A stretch of 64,000 nucleotides of DNA from contig JACKAW010000006.1 of the NCBI GenBank assembly GCA_020634885.1, positions 128,501-192,500 of the forward strand, written 5' to 3'. This DNA comes from Anaerolineales bacterium. GTDB lineage: Bacteria > Chloroflexota > Anaerolineae > Anaerolineales > Villigracilaceae. A program made the position numbers and the translations under genes. Below are positions 38,225-45,909 of the stretch, one piece after another. Position 1 is the first letter of the stretch. Every line of letters begins with the position of its first letter. The notes under the pieces were generated by a model, which had not been told where the DNA came from, did not search any database, and saw only the letters and a list, made by a program, of their open reading frames with translations.

Positions 38225-39478
38225 ATGACTACAAAATCAGACGTTCTCATCATCGGTGGGGGACCGGTTGGATTAAGTTGTGCGTATTACCTTTTGAAGT
38301 CTGGTAGGCAAGTCACCTTGCTGGATGCAAAAGATATCGGCAAGGGCAGCGGCTCGGGCAATGCCGGACATATTGTGCCGAGTCATATTATTCCGCTGGC
38401 GGCGCCGGGGGTGGTGACCTCTGCCCTTAAGTGGATGCTTGACCCGGCGCACAGTCCGTTTGGGATGAAGGTCAGTCTCGACCCGAATTATTTGATATGG
38501 CTGTTGAAGTTTGTTTTAGCGTGTAGCCAAAATAATGTAAATCGATCAATCGAACCTTTAAATCAACTCGGTCAACTCAGTGCCAGGAATTTTGCCCAGA
38601 TCATCGCCGAAGAAAAATTCGATTGCGCTTACCAAGAGAAGGGCTTGCTTCATCTTTTCAAAACCGAAAAAGCCTTTCACGAGGGACAGCACGAAGGCGA
38701 GTTCATGCAGAAGCATGGTATTCCCGTCAGCATGTATGACAAAAATAAAATTCATGAAGTGGAACCCGCCGCTGTGGACGATGTCATTGGCGGCGTGCAT
38801 TTCACGGGTGACGCACATCTCAACCCGGCGGTCTTTCTCAATTTGCTGAAAGAACGCATCCAGTCTATGGGCGCGGAATTGATGGGCGGCACACAGGTCA
38901 CTGGGTTTGAAACCTCAAATGGCAAAGTGACCAAGGTCAAAACCACGGCTGGAGATTTTGAAGCCGAACAGATCGTGCTGGCGGCTGGCGCGTTGACTCC
39001 CTCCGTTTCCAAAGATTTGAAGTTGAACATTCCCATCCAACCGGCGCGCGGATACAGCCTGACCATGTCTGCTAATAAGACCATGCCGAGCCATGCGCTG
39101 ATTTTGGGCGAACGCCGAATTGCCGTTTCGCCGATGGCGGGTTTGCTTCGCTTCACGGGTCGGCTGGAGGTTGGCAATTACAGCATGGAGCCGAACCCCG
39201 TTTGGCTTGAGCGCATTGAAAATTCGGCGCGGGAATATCTGCGCCTTGATGAAAAATTGGATGTGCAAGAAACCTGGGCGGGGTTGCGCCCCACTACGCC
39301 CGATGGTGTGCCGATCATTGGCAAGTCGCCGAAGCATGAAAATCTTTTCCCTGCTACGGGTCATGCCATGTTGGGTCTCTCGCTTGCGCCGGGGACAGGC
39401 TTGGTTGTAAGTCAACTGCTCAATGGGCAGGAACCCGCTTTCAGTTTAAGTCCGATGCGGTTGGAGCGGTTTGGGTAA
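38225..39478 (+). CDS. FAD-dependent D-amino-acid (cis-4-hydroxy-D-proline) dehydrogenase
   Basis: 417 residues of the DadA/glycine-oxidase type. FAD-binding GGGPVGLSCAYYLL at 11-24 with the distal GKGSGSGNAGHI near 39-51, and the C-terminal flavin motif PDGVPIIGKSP then GHAMLGLSLAPGTG near 380. It oxidises a D-amino acid to the imine. In this cluster it would convert cis-4-hydroxy-D-proline to pyrroline-4-hydroxy-2-carboxylate, the substrate of the deaminase at 36229. The dehydrogenase for the following semialdehyde step is not in the window. Confidence 0.85.
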   Translation: MTTKSDVLIIGGGPVGLSCAYYLLKSGRQVTLLDAKDIGKGSGSGNAGHIVPSHIIPLAAPGVVTSALKWMLDPAHSPFGMKVSLDPNYLIWLLKFVLACSQNNVNRSIEPLNQLGQLSARNFAQIIAEEKFDCAYQEKGLLHLFKTEKAFHEGQHEGEFMQKHGIPVSMYDKNKIHEVEPAAVDDVIGGVHFTGDAHLNPAVFLNLLKERIQSMGAELMGGTQVTGFETSNGKVTKVKTTAGDFEAEQIVLAAGALTPSVSKDLKLNIPIQPARGYSLTMSANKTMPSHALILGERRIAVSPMAGLLRFTGRLEVGNYSMEPNPVWLERIENSAREYLRLDEKLDVQETWAGLRPTTPDGVPIIGKSPKHENLFPATGHAMLGLSLAPGTGLVVSQLLNGQEPAFSLSPMRLERFG

Positions 39479-39582
39479 GATTTGTTAATGGGTCAAAAGT
39501 AGCGGGGGAAACCATCCCATAGTATGGGATATCTTCCATTCGGCGCTTCTATAATTTCCCAACTTCTTGAGGAGGAAGGTAT

Positions 39583-40551
39583 ATGAGACGAGTGCTGATC
39601 GTTCTGTTCTTGAGTGCTATTTTATTGACAGCGTGCGGGGGAGGTGAGGAAGCAGCTCCAACATCTACAGCAATACCAACTCAAATCCCTACCATCGAGG
39701 CGACCATGACCCCTGAACGACCTTTTGAAATCAAACTGCCTGAAGGCAGCATGAAAGACCCGTATGGCGTGGCGATCAATTCGCTTGGGCATATCTATGT
39801 CAGTGATGCGGGGAATCATCGTGTGTTGATCTTTGATGCAGAGAGCAACCTGCTTGCAAAGTGGGATAAGGAAGGCAGCGCCGAGGGAGAATTTAAAACG
39901 ATGGGGTTTGGCGGGTTGGCTATTGATGCCAACGACAACGTGTTTGTGGTGGATAATGGCAATTACCGTATTCAAAAATTTGATAAAGATGGAAACTTTC
40001 TTTTGCAGTGGGGCAGTGAAGGGACGGAGGATGGTCAGTTCGTGCGTGCCATTGGTATTGCGGTGGATGCAGACGGCAATGTGTACGTGACCGACGATGG
40101 CAACCCTTATTTGCAAAAGTTCGATAACAACGGTGTCTTCTTGATGAAGTTTGGCGGTGAAGGCAACGGTGGTGGCAAGTTCAAACATGCCACCGGCATT
40201 GCAGTAGATGCGCAGGGGAATCTTTTTGTTGCTGATTACGAAACCAAGTATGTGCAGAAATTCGATGCAACCGGTGCATTCATCACAGCATGGAAGATGG
40301 GTGAAGATATTGGCTTTCCCGGCACACCCGAAGGGATTGCGGTGGATGCTGATGGCAATGTATATGTTACCGATTATGACTTGGGTCGGATGCAGGTTTT
40401 TGATAATGACGGCAATTTCTTGTGGGGCTTGGGCGGTAAAAAGACCTCTGATAATCCCTTCAAACGTCCGACTGCTATCGCATTTGGTAACGGCGTGATC
40501 TATGTTGTCAATCAATCGGGCGCGAAGGTTTCGGTGGTGGAGTTTCCGTAA
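39583..40551 (+). CDS. NHL-repeat beta-propeller lipoprotein
   Basis: 322 residues. Signal peptide with lipobox LLTAC (Cys18) and then a Thr/Pro-rich spacer. From residue 60 on there are about six NHL repeats, each with a core like GIAVDADGNVYVTDxGNxRxQKFD. Such six-bladed propellers on the outer face bind proteins, glycans or peptides, or have lyase activity. No enzyme motif is seen. ATG follows GAGGAGG. It is a separate unit after the catabolic cluster. The antisense strand is also open because of the regular repeats but is not coding. Confidence 0.85.
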   Translation: MRRVLIVLFLSAILLTACGGGEEAAPTSTAIPTQIPTIEATMTPERPFEIKLPEGSMKDPYGVAINSLGHIYVSDAGNHRVLIFDAESNLLAKWDKEGSAEGEFKTMGFGGLAIDANDNVFVVDNGNYRIQKFDKDGNFLLQWGSEGTEDGQFVRAIGIAVDADGNVYVTDDGNPYLQKFDNNGVFLMKFGGEGNGGGKFKHATGIAVDAQGNLFVADYETKYVQKFDATGAFITAWKMGEDIGFPGTPEGIAVDADGNVYVTDYDLGRMQVFDNDGNFLWGLGGKKTSDNPFKRPTAIAFGNGVIYVVNQSGAKVSVVEFP

Positions 40552-40576
40552 CCGTTTTGTGAACGTATCTTAAATG

Positions 40577-40648
40577 ATAGAAAGTGGGAAGTGGAAAGTA
40601 TAATCAGCCCACTTCCCACTTCCCACTTTCTACTTTCTACTCACTTCC
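40577..40648. repeat. CCACTTTCCA-type inverted repeat at the 5' end of the MFS gene
   Basis: AAAGTGGGAAGTGGAAAG pairs with CTTTCTACTTTC / CCCACTTCCCACTTCCCACT on the other side of a TATAATCAG centre. The TATAAT at 40599-40604 is inside the element and could act as the -10 of the MFS gene. Confidence 0.6.
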
Positions 40649-41831
40649 CTTGCCTCCTTCTTTCTTCCTCATCCTCGTTTCCGTTTTTGTTGATATGCTC
40701 GGCTACGGCATTATGCTGCCCTTGCTGCCTTTCTTCGTGCAAGCGCAGGATGGCGGCGCCGCCATCGCGGGCGGATTGATGTCGATGTACTCGGCGATTC
40801 AACTCGTCTCGGGTCCCATTCTCGGCGCACTCTCCGACCGTTACGGGCGTAAACCGATTTTGCTGCTTTGTCTGTTTGGCACGGGCACATCCTATCTTTT
40901 GCTCGGCTTGGCAAATTCGCTCGTCATCATTTTTCTTGCGGTCTTCATTGACGGACTCACCGGCTCAAACCTCACTCTCGCTCACGCCTACGTTGCCGAC
41001 ACCACCACTGCCGAGAATCGCGCCAAGGGAATCAACTACTCACAACTCGCTTTTGGATTGGGCATCATGGCGGGGCCCATCCTTGGCGGACTCCTCAGTG
41101 GATACGGTCTCAGCACTCCGGCGCTCTTCGCCTCTTTCTTAACTTTTGCCAATGCGGCTTTCGGATTCTTTTTCCTCCCCGAATCATTATCCCCAGACCG
41201 CCGCGAGAGCAAGCCGCTTTCTCAAGTCTTTTCATGGGCTGGGCAGTTCACCAGCATCTTCCGCCAGAAGAATATTCAGCGTTTTCTGGTGGTTCTCTTC
41301 CTGCTCAATCTCGCCTTCGCTGGTTTGCAGACGAATTTTCCGCTTTTCTCCAACGCCCGCTTCGGCTGGACTCCCGCGCAGAATAGTTATTTTTATTTGT
41401 ATGTCGGTTTGTGTGGGGTGATCGTGCAGGGAATTTTATTTTCCAAGTTACAGGCACGCTATGGCGAAAGTAAACTCATCCCTGCCGGTCTATTCTTCAT
41501 GGTGATCGGTTTGGCGGGCATGGCATTTGCTGCTGAGGCTTGGATGATCTTCCCCGCTGTCGCCATCGTTGCGCTTGGGACGGGAATCAGTATCCCTTCG
41601 TTGACGGCGTTAGTCTCGTTGCGAGTCCCTGATAGTGAGCAAGGACGTTTGATGGGTGGCAATCAAACTTTATTAGCACTCACCAATATATTTGGTCCGA
41701 CCATTGCGGGCATTTCGTTCGATGTGATTGCCATCTCTGCGCCATATTGGTTGGGGAGTGTGTTCTCCACGTTTGCGTTAATTGTGGCGATTATGTCGTT
41801 GCGAAGAAATAATCCCGAAGGGATTACATGA
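40584..41831 (+). CDS. MFS transporter (TetA/DHA1-like drug exporter)
   Basis: 415 residues at most, twelve membrane segments. Typical DHA1 landmarks: DMLGYGIMLPLLPFF in helix 1, the loop 2-3 motif LGALSDRYGRKP (motif A) near residue 82, and motif C-like GPILGGLLSGYG near 155. The start is unclear: the first ~23 codons (from GTG 40584) are written by a simple-sequence inverted repeat, and a TTG at 40650 just before helix 1 could be the real start. The last five codons and the stop lie in a CCCGAAGGGAT element, so both ends of this gene touch repeats. Proton-driven export of a small molecule is likely; substrate unknown. Confidence 0.82.
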   Translation: MGSGKYNQPTSHFPLSTFYSLPLPPSFFLILVSVFVDMLGYGIMLPLLPFFVQAQDGGAAIAGGLMSMYSAIQLVSGPILGALSDRYGRKPILLLCLFGTGTSYLLLGLANSLVIIFLAVFIDGLTGSNLTLAHAYVADTTTAENRAKGINYSQLAFGLGIMAGPILGGLLSGYGLSTPALFASFLTFANAAFGFFFLPESLSPDRRESKPLSQVFSWAGQFTSIFRQKNIQRFLVVLFLLNLAFAGLQTNFPLFSNARFGWTPAQNSYFYLYVGLCGVIVQGILFSKLQARYGESKLIPAGLFFMVIGLAGMAFAAEAWMIFPAVAIVALGTGISIPSLTALVSLRVPDSEQGRLMGGNQTLLALTNIFGPTIAGISFDVIAISAPYWLGSVFSTFALIVAIMSLRRNNPEGIT

Positions 41832-41960
41832 TTCTAGAACTAAATTAATCGAACATCTAATCCCGAAGGGATGGCATTGGTTTGCAAAATTATGTCACCC
41901 CTTCGGGGTTTTGTTTTATTGACACCGATTTCTATAATCGTTTCACTCCTTCGGAGTTTT
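41811..41960. repeat. CCCGAAGGGAT repeat cluster (4 copies)
   Basis: AATCCCGAAGGGAT at 41811 and 41860, the reverse form ACCCCTTCGGGGT at 41897 and a diverged CTCCTTCGGAG at 41947, with ATTATAG/CTATAATC-like flanks. The cluster overlaps the end of the MFS gene and reaches the end of the convergent glycosyltransferase gene. It may also act as a terminator for both. Confidence 0.7.
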
Positions 41961-43225
41961 TACAGCAGGTTTCTGATCTGTCTCACAGCAAGTTCGATCC
42001 CATTTTCTTGACTTAGGGATGCACTAATTGCTTTTGATTTCAAACCCATGTCTTTATTATTCAATGCTTCAATTATCGTTTGCGCAAGATTTTGCGCATT
42101 CAGTTTTCTCTGCGGGATGGACAAGCCCACACCTAATTTCTCAACCCGCTCGGCCCAGAAGAATTGGTCAATGGCGAGGGGCAGGGTGATGGTAGGTATG
42201 CCTGCGTGCAAACTCGCGGACGTGGTGCCAGCCCCGCCGTGGTGGACGGCAACTCTCACGCGCTGATACAGCCATTCATGCGGGGCGTATTCGATGGGGA
42301 AGATGTTTTGTGATTTGATCTCGCCGTGCCATTTTGAGGGGAGAGTCAACACGGCTTGAGCGTTTGCCATGTGTAAGGCTTCTTCGAGCATGGGTAAATA
42401 TCCCTGTGTGCCGGGGCTGCCGAAGCCGATGGCGATGGGGTTCTTGGCTGAGTCGATGAAGTGTTGGAGTGCTTGGGGCGGTGTCCAGTCTGGCGAATCC
42501 AGTTTCCAGTAACCGGTGATCCGTTGATTGGCGTTCCAATCTTTTGGGCGCGGGACGACGATTTCACTGAATGCGTTGAGGGTGAGGGGTTGGGCAGAGT
42601 CCGCTTGCAGCGAAGGGTCAAGCCAATGGGCGGGAGTCAGCCCAAAGTCTGCGTGACGCGCGTGGTTTATTTCCGAGCGCCACGAAAGCCAGGTGGCTTG
42701 AGTCACTGCCCAGTGCGAGAGCCAGTTTCCGATTCCCAAAGAAAAACGAAAAGGTAAAAGCGCCGATGGAAATTCGCGGGTGGGGGTTAGCGGCTGCAAG
42801 TTGGCGCGGACGGCGGGAATGCCGAGCCCTTCGGCGATGTGCGCGCCCCAAATGGTGGGCAAGCCGTGAATGAGCAGGTCTGAGCCGCGGCAGGCTTGGG
42901 CGGCGCTGTGCAGCATGTGCCGATAGAGGTGACGGGCTTTTTGCAAAAAGGCGCGCGTGGCTTGAATGGACCGAATGAGGTTCGTACCGAGGGTGAAAGG
43001 TGTGAAGTCGCCTTGCTCGACCATCAGGTCGGTGGGGTTGCCATCGAATGGCGCGAAGCGTAGGGGCGAGGGGACCTCGCCCATGTTGTTGAATAAATTC
43101 GCAAACCCACGCGGCGCGGCAATGCGGACATTGTAGCCTGCTTCTGCCAAGCCTTTGCCAAGCGCAATGTAAGGAATGATGTCGCCGCGGGTGCCGCTGG
43201 TTAATAAGGTGATGGTTTTTGACAT
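41960..43225 (-). CDS. UGT-type glycosyltransferase (GT1, macrolide/sterol type)
   Basis: 421 residues from ATG 43225, chosen because the frame further up is repeat DNA. N-terminal MSKTITLLTSGTRGDIIPYIALGKGL contains the GTRGD loop with Arg-Gly-Asp typical of sterol and glycopeptide UGTs; the C-terminal nucleotide-sugar site has HHGGAGTTSASLHAGIPTITLPLAIDQFFWAERV, with the DQ pair. It moves a sugar from a nucleotide donor to a lipid or small molecule. It shares the fold and motifs with the partial gene at 62959. It is transcribed towards the MFS gene, away from the methyltransferase just upstream on the same strand (54 bases). Confidence 0.87.
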   Translation of the reverse strand: MSKTITLLTSGTRGDIIPYIALGKGLAEAGYNVRIAAPRGFANLFNNMGEVPSPLRFAPFDGNPTDLMVEQGDFTPFTLGTNLIRSIQATRAFLQKARHLYRHMLHSAAQACRGSDLLIHGLPTIWGAHIAEGLGIPAVRANLQPLTPTREFPSALLPFRFSLGIGNWLSHWAVTQATWLSWRSEINHARHADFGLTPAHWLDPSLQADSAQPLTLNAFSEIVVPRPKDWNANQRITGYWKLDSPDWTPPQALQHFIDSAKNPIAIGFGSPGTQGYLPMLEEALHMANAQAVLTLPSKWHGEIKSQNIFPIEYAPHEWLYQRVRVAVHHGGAGTTSASLHAGIPTITLPLAIDQFFWAERVEKLGVGLSIPQRKLNAQNLAQTIIEALNNKDMGLKSKAISASLSQENGIELAVRQIRNLL

Positions 43226-43231
43226 CAATTC

Positions 43232-43301
43232 ACCACAGATGCACACAGATGAAAAGGATATGTTGAGAAAAATCTGCGTTTATCTGTATTCATCTGTGGT
43301 T
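43232..43301. repeat. CACAGAT-type interspersed palindrome reaching into the methyltransferase gene
   Basis: ACCACAGATGCACACAGATG ... TTTATCTGTATTCATCTGTGGT. The right arm encodes the last residues and the stop of the methyltransferase (STTDEYR on the minus strand). Confidence 0.8.
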
Positions 43302-44143
43302 GATTTTTCAAACACCAACATCCGATACTCCACCACCTTCATGGTCAGGCATTGCTGCAATGCCATGCTCCCCAGCATGGATGGAACAATAGCGTGTTTG
43401 ATGGGAAGTTTCTCGCCAAGGAAGAGTAAGGCGCTGGCAAGAAGATCGGGCAGGTTGCGCAGGCGAAGATAGGGTGTGAGTTCTTCATTCTTTTTAAGTT
43501 GAAGTCCGTGTTTTTCTGCAAAGGAAATTATCTGTTCTACGGTGCGCACGCCGGGGACGTACCAACCGTCCATGTAGGCGTTGAGCCATTTGTTTTCATT
43601 TGCAGAGAATGGACGCGTCGCCTGATAATCATCTACGAGAATGAGCTTACCGCCTTTGCGTAAAAGTCGGCTGGCTTCGCGGAAATACTTTTCAGGGTCA
43701 ACGGCATGACAGACGGCTTCTACAGAATACACCGCGTCGAGTGATTTGCTCGGCAAAGGCACGGATGTGAAATCCCCTTCTGCGAAGCGGATTTGGTCTT
43801 GCAAACCGAGTTGATTTGCCGATTCTTGTGCGAGGTGGGCTTGCACGGGGCTGAGAGTTAATCCCAGTGCGGGGGCGGGGTTTTGTAAACGCAGGTGGAT
43901 GTAGAACAGGCTCGCGCCTACGCCGCAGCCGAGATCGGCAATGCCGGCGTTTGTTTGGGTGACGGATTCAATCTCCGCTTTAATGAGGGCATTCGAGGTA
44001 TTGAGAGCGTCTTCAAGCGTTTTGGTTTCGGGCATCCATAATGAGCGGTGGATGTTTTGCGCTTGTTTATGTCCGCTGAATTTTAGAAAGAGATTGGTAT
44101 TTTCATCGTAATACGTGCGGACGGAATCGGTGGTAATGGGCAT
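43280..44143 (-). CDS. SAM-dependent methyltransferase (class I)
   Basis: 287 residues from ATG 44143; a further ATG at 44185 overlaps the divergent gene and is unlikely. Motif I is IADLGCGVGASLFYIHL near residue 82, the post-I segment LTLSPVQAHLA, and motif III-like LRKGGKLILVDDY near 185. The start MPITTDSVRTYYDENT with the later IHRSLW is like methyltransferases of isoprenoid or sterol/tocopherol substrates. Acceptor unknown; together with the GT1 enzyme downstream it may decorate a lipid. C-terminal residues are repeat-encoded. Confidence 0.8.
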   Translation of the reverse strand: MPITTDSVRTYYDENTNLFLKFSGHKQAQNIHRSLWMPETKTLEDALNTSNALIKAEIESVTQTNAGIADLGCGVGASLFYIHLRLQNPAPALGLTLSPVQAHLAQESANQLGLQDQIRFAEGDFTSVPLPSKSLDAVYSVEAVCHAVDPEKYFREASRLLRKGGKLILVDDYQATRPFSANENKWLNAYMDGWYVPGVRTVEQIISFAEKHGLQLKKNEELTPYLRLRNLPDLLASALLFLGEKLPIKHAIVPSMLGSMALQQCLTMKVVEYRMLVFEKSTTDEYR

Positions 44144-44149
44144 GGTCAA

Positions 44150-44157
44150 ATTATAAT
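44150..44157. promoter_or_regulatory. Palindromic -10 box ATTATAAT shared by divergent genes
   Basis: ATTATAAT is its own reverse complement, so TATAAT is present on both strands. To the left the methyltransferase ATG (44143) is 6 bases from the minus-strand box, so leaderless. To the right the oxidase ATG (44184) is 26 bases away with AAGGAGAA in between. One element could thus serve as -10 for both transcripts. Confidence 0.55.
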
Positions 44158-44183
44158 GGAGGCAATCTGCTAAAGGAGAACCC

Positions 44184-45101
44184 ATGTCTCACACTTCGTT
44201 TGCCACCACCACCCGCGGATTGAACCGTGACCTGCCGCCGATGCGCTTGTATGAAAAAGCCAAAAAGCTCGGCATCTGGAATCCCTCGGATATTGACCTG
44301 ACCAAAGATAAACAGGATTGGGCTGGCTTCACTGATGAAGAGAAAGATCTGTGCCTTATGCTACTCTCCATGTTTGTGGCGGGTGAAGAGGCGGTCACGC
44401 TTGACCTGTTGCCATTGATTCAAGTGATTGCTGAAGAAGGTCGCATCGAAGAAGAAATGTACCTGACCACATTTCTGTTCGAGGAAGCCAAACACACCGA
44501 TTTCTTCCGCCGCTTTATGGATGAGGTTGCATTCCCCTCTCCTTCAGGAGAGGGGGTAGGGGTGAGGTCAGACCTTTCCCGCTTCCATGGCGATAACTAC
44601 CGACAACTTTTTTACGAAGCCTTGCCCGACGCGTTGAACGCGCTTCGCTCTGACCCGTCACCTGCTTCTCAAATTCGGGCATCGGTGACCTATAACATGG
44701 TTGTCGAAGGCGTGTTGGCAGAGACAGGTTATCAGGCTTTCTTCACTATGTTGGAACGCAATGACCTTTGCCCTGGCTTACGCAAAGGGATTGCATTACT
44801 CAAGCAGGATGAGTCGCGTCATATTGCTTACGGCGTATACCTGCTCTCGCGCCTCATGGCAGAACACCCGGATGAGTGGGACAACCTGCAAATGCAGATG
44901 AATATGCTGCTGCCCTCTGCCATTGGTGTGATCGGTGATGCTTTCGCACGGTATGAAGTCGTGCCGTTTGGTTTGAAGGAAGAGGACTTTGTCAACTACG
45001 CCATGGGACAGTTCACCAAACGCTATGAACGCCTTGAAAAAGCACGCGGCGCCAGTTTGGATGAGATCAATAAAGTGGCAAAAGAAAATGAGGATGCCTG
45101 A
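44184..45101 (+). CDS. R2-like ligand-binding oxidase (R2lox)
   Basis: 305 residues. Ferritin-like four-helix fold of the R2lox group. Predicted metal ligands: Glu68 in GEEAV, Glu101 and His104 in FEEAKHTDFF, Glu175 in MVVEG, Glu210 and His213 in DESRHIAYG; Val71 and Tyr170 are at the places of the Val-Tyr ether cross-link in characterised Mn/Fe R2lox. Substrate unknown in the family, perhaps fatty acids. The segment near residues 118-130 (PSPSGEGVGVRS) is encoded by the palindromic element at 44533-44571; positions after it are shifted by about eight relative to published numbering (from memory). It is followed after 2 bases by a Nudix gene. Confidence 0.88.
   Translation: MSHTSFATTTRGLNRDLPPMRLYEKAKKLGIWNPSDIDLTKDKQDWAGFTDEEKDLCLMLLSMFVAGEEAVTLDLLPLIQVIAEEGRIEEEMYLTTFLFEEAKHTDFFRRFMDEVAFPSPSGEGVGVRSDLSRFHGDNYRQLFYEALPDALNALRSDPSPASQIRASVTYNMVVEGVLAETGYQAFFTMLERNDLCPGLRKGIALLKQDESRHIAYGVYLLSRLMAEHPDEWDNLQMQMNMLLPSAIGVIGDAFARYEVVPFGLKEEDFVNYAMGQFTKRYERLEKARGASLDEINKVAKENEDA
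44533..44571. repeat. Palindromic CTCTCC...GGAGAGG element inside the R2lox gene
   Basis: CCCCTCTCCTTCAGGAGAGG then GGGTAGGGGTGAGG, in frame. It matches the element in thiQ but is translated in another reading frame. Confidence 0.8.
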
Positions 45102-45103
45102 CC

Positions 45104-45640
45104 ATGCCGCTTGAACCGTGGAAGATCCTTTCGTCTCGCCATCTCTTTCCCAAGTTTCGTTCTGATAAATGTGAATTGCCCAGCGGTAAACCTTATACAG
45201 CGTTTGTCATGGAATTTGATTCGTGGGCGAATATATTTGCGTTGACAAAGAATAGCGAAGTGGTACTGGTCAAACAGTACCGGCATGGTGTGCAGGAAAT
45301 ATTGCTTGAACTGCCGGGCGGTGTGGTGAACGAGGGCGAAGATCCGCTGGAAGGGGCGAAGCGTGAGTTGGTTGAAGAGACGGGTTACTCTGTCGGAGAG
45401 ATCATCGAAGTGGGATGTCTCTATCCCAACCCTGCAATTCAACAAAATACCTTGTATTGTTATCTCGCCACCGATGTCGAATTAACCCATTCCCAGCATT
45501 TGGATGAATCTGAAGAGATCGAAGTTTGCCTTGTGCCGTTGGATGAATTGCCGGGCATGGTTCAGCGAGGTGAGTTCAAACACGCTTTGCATGTTGCGAT
45601 CCTGTTTCAGGTGCTGGCGCATTTGGGGCGGATTAAGTGA
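45104..45640 (+). CDS. Nudix hydrolase, ADP-ribose pyrophosphatase-like
   Basis: 178 residues. The Nudix box is complete: GGVVNEGEDPLEGAKRELVEETGY near residues 68-91, preceded by VVLVKQYRHGVQEILLELPGG as in ADP-ribose and GDP-mannose pyrophosphatases. It would hydrolyse a nucleoside-diphosphate-linked compound with Mg. It begins 2 bases after the R2lox stop and shares its promoter. The segment FDSWANIFALTKNSE forms the strands before the box. Confidence 0.88.
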   Translation: MPLEPWKILSSRHLFPKFRSDKCELPSGKPYTAFVMEFDSWANIFALTKNSEVVLVKQYRHGVQEILLELPGGVVNEGEDPLEGAKRELVEETGYSVGEIIEVGCLYPNPAIQQNTLYCYLATDVELTHSQHLDESEEIEVCLVPLDELPGMVQRGEFKHALHVAILFQVLAHLGRIK

Positions 45641-45856
45641 AATTCAGTTACAGATAAGGAAAAAGTTGGAAACGCTGATGCAGTTCAACTTTAGAAAAAA
45701 GAGGCGCAGATTTTTGCCATCGAATCCCTTTGTTATTTTCGTTCATTGGGCGTAAAATTGGCGCGGTTCAAAATCATGCATACCACTGAAGAAAGCGATC
45801 TAGGTTCCACCGATATCAATCCGCCAAGTACACGCGGATTTAATATTCCAATACCC

Positions 45857-45886
45857 GTCACGTAGGCGCGGCGCGCCTTGCGTGAC
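45857..45886. repeat. GTCACG hairpin upstream of corA
   Basis: GTCACGTAGGCGCG pairs with CGCGCCTTGCGTGAC, then TTAC. A sister hairpin, GTCACGCTT-C-AAGCGTGAC then TTAC, lies at 47694-47712, so the two flank the corA/SMP-30 pair. The rest of the gap 45641-45909 has no convincing gene (a 29-codon frame at 45776-45865 has no ribosome site). Confidence 0.6.
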
Positions 45887-45909
45887 TTACTTCATGCAAG
45901 GAGGCTGCC

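Noticed and set aside
39622..40515. A 297-codon minus-strand frame opposite the NHL lipoprotein gene
   Set aside because: It is open only because the beta-propeller repeats have regular codons; the plus strand has a signal peptide, ribosome site and clear repeats.
45776..45865. A 29-codon frame (MHTTEESDLG...) upstream of corA
   Set aside because: No ribosome site; its end lies within a repeat hairpin. A metal-sensing leader is conceivable but nothing supports it.
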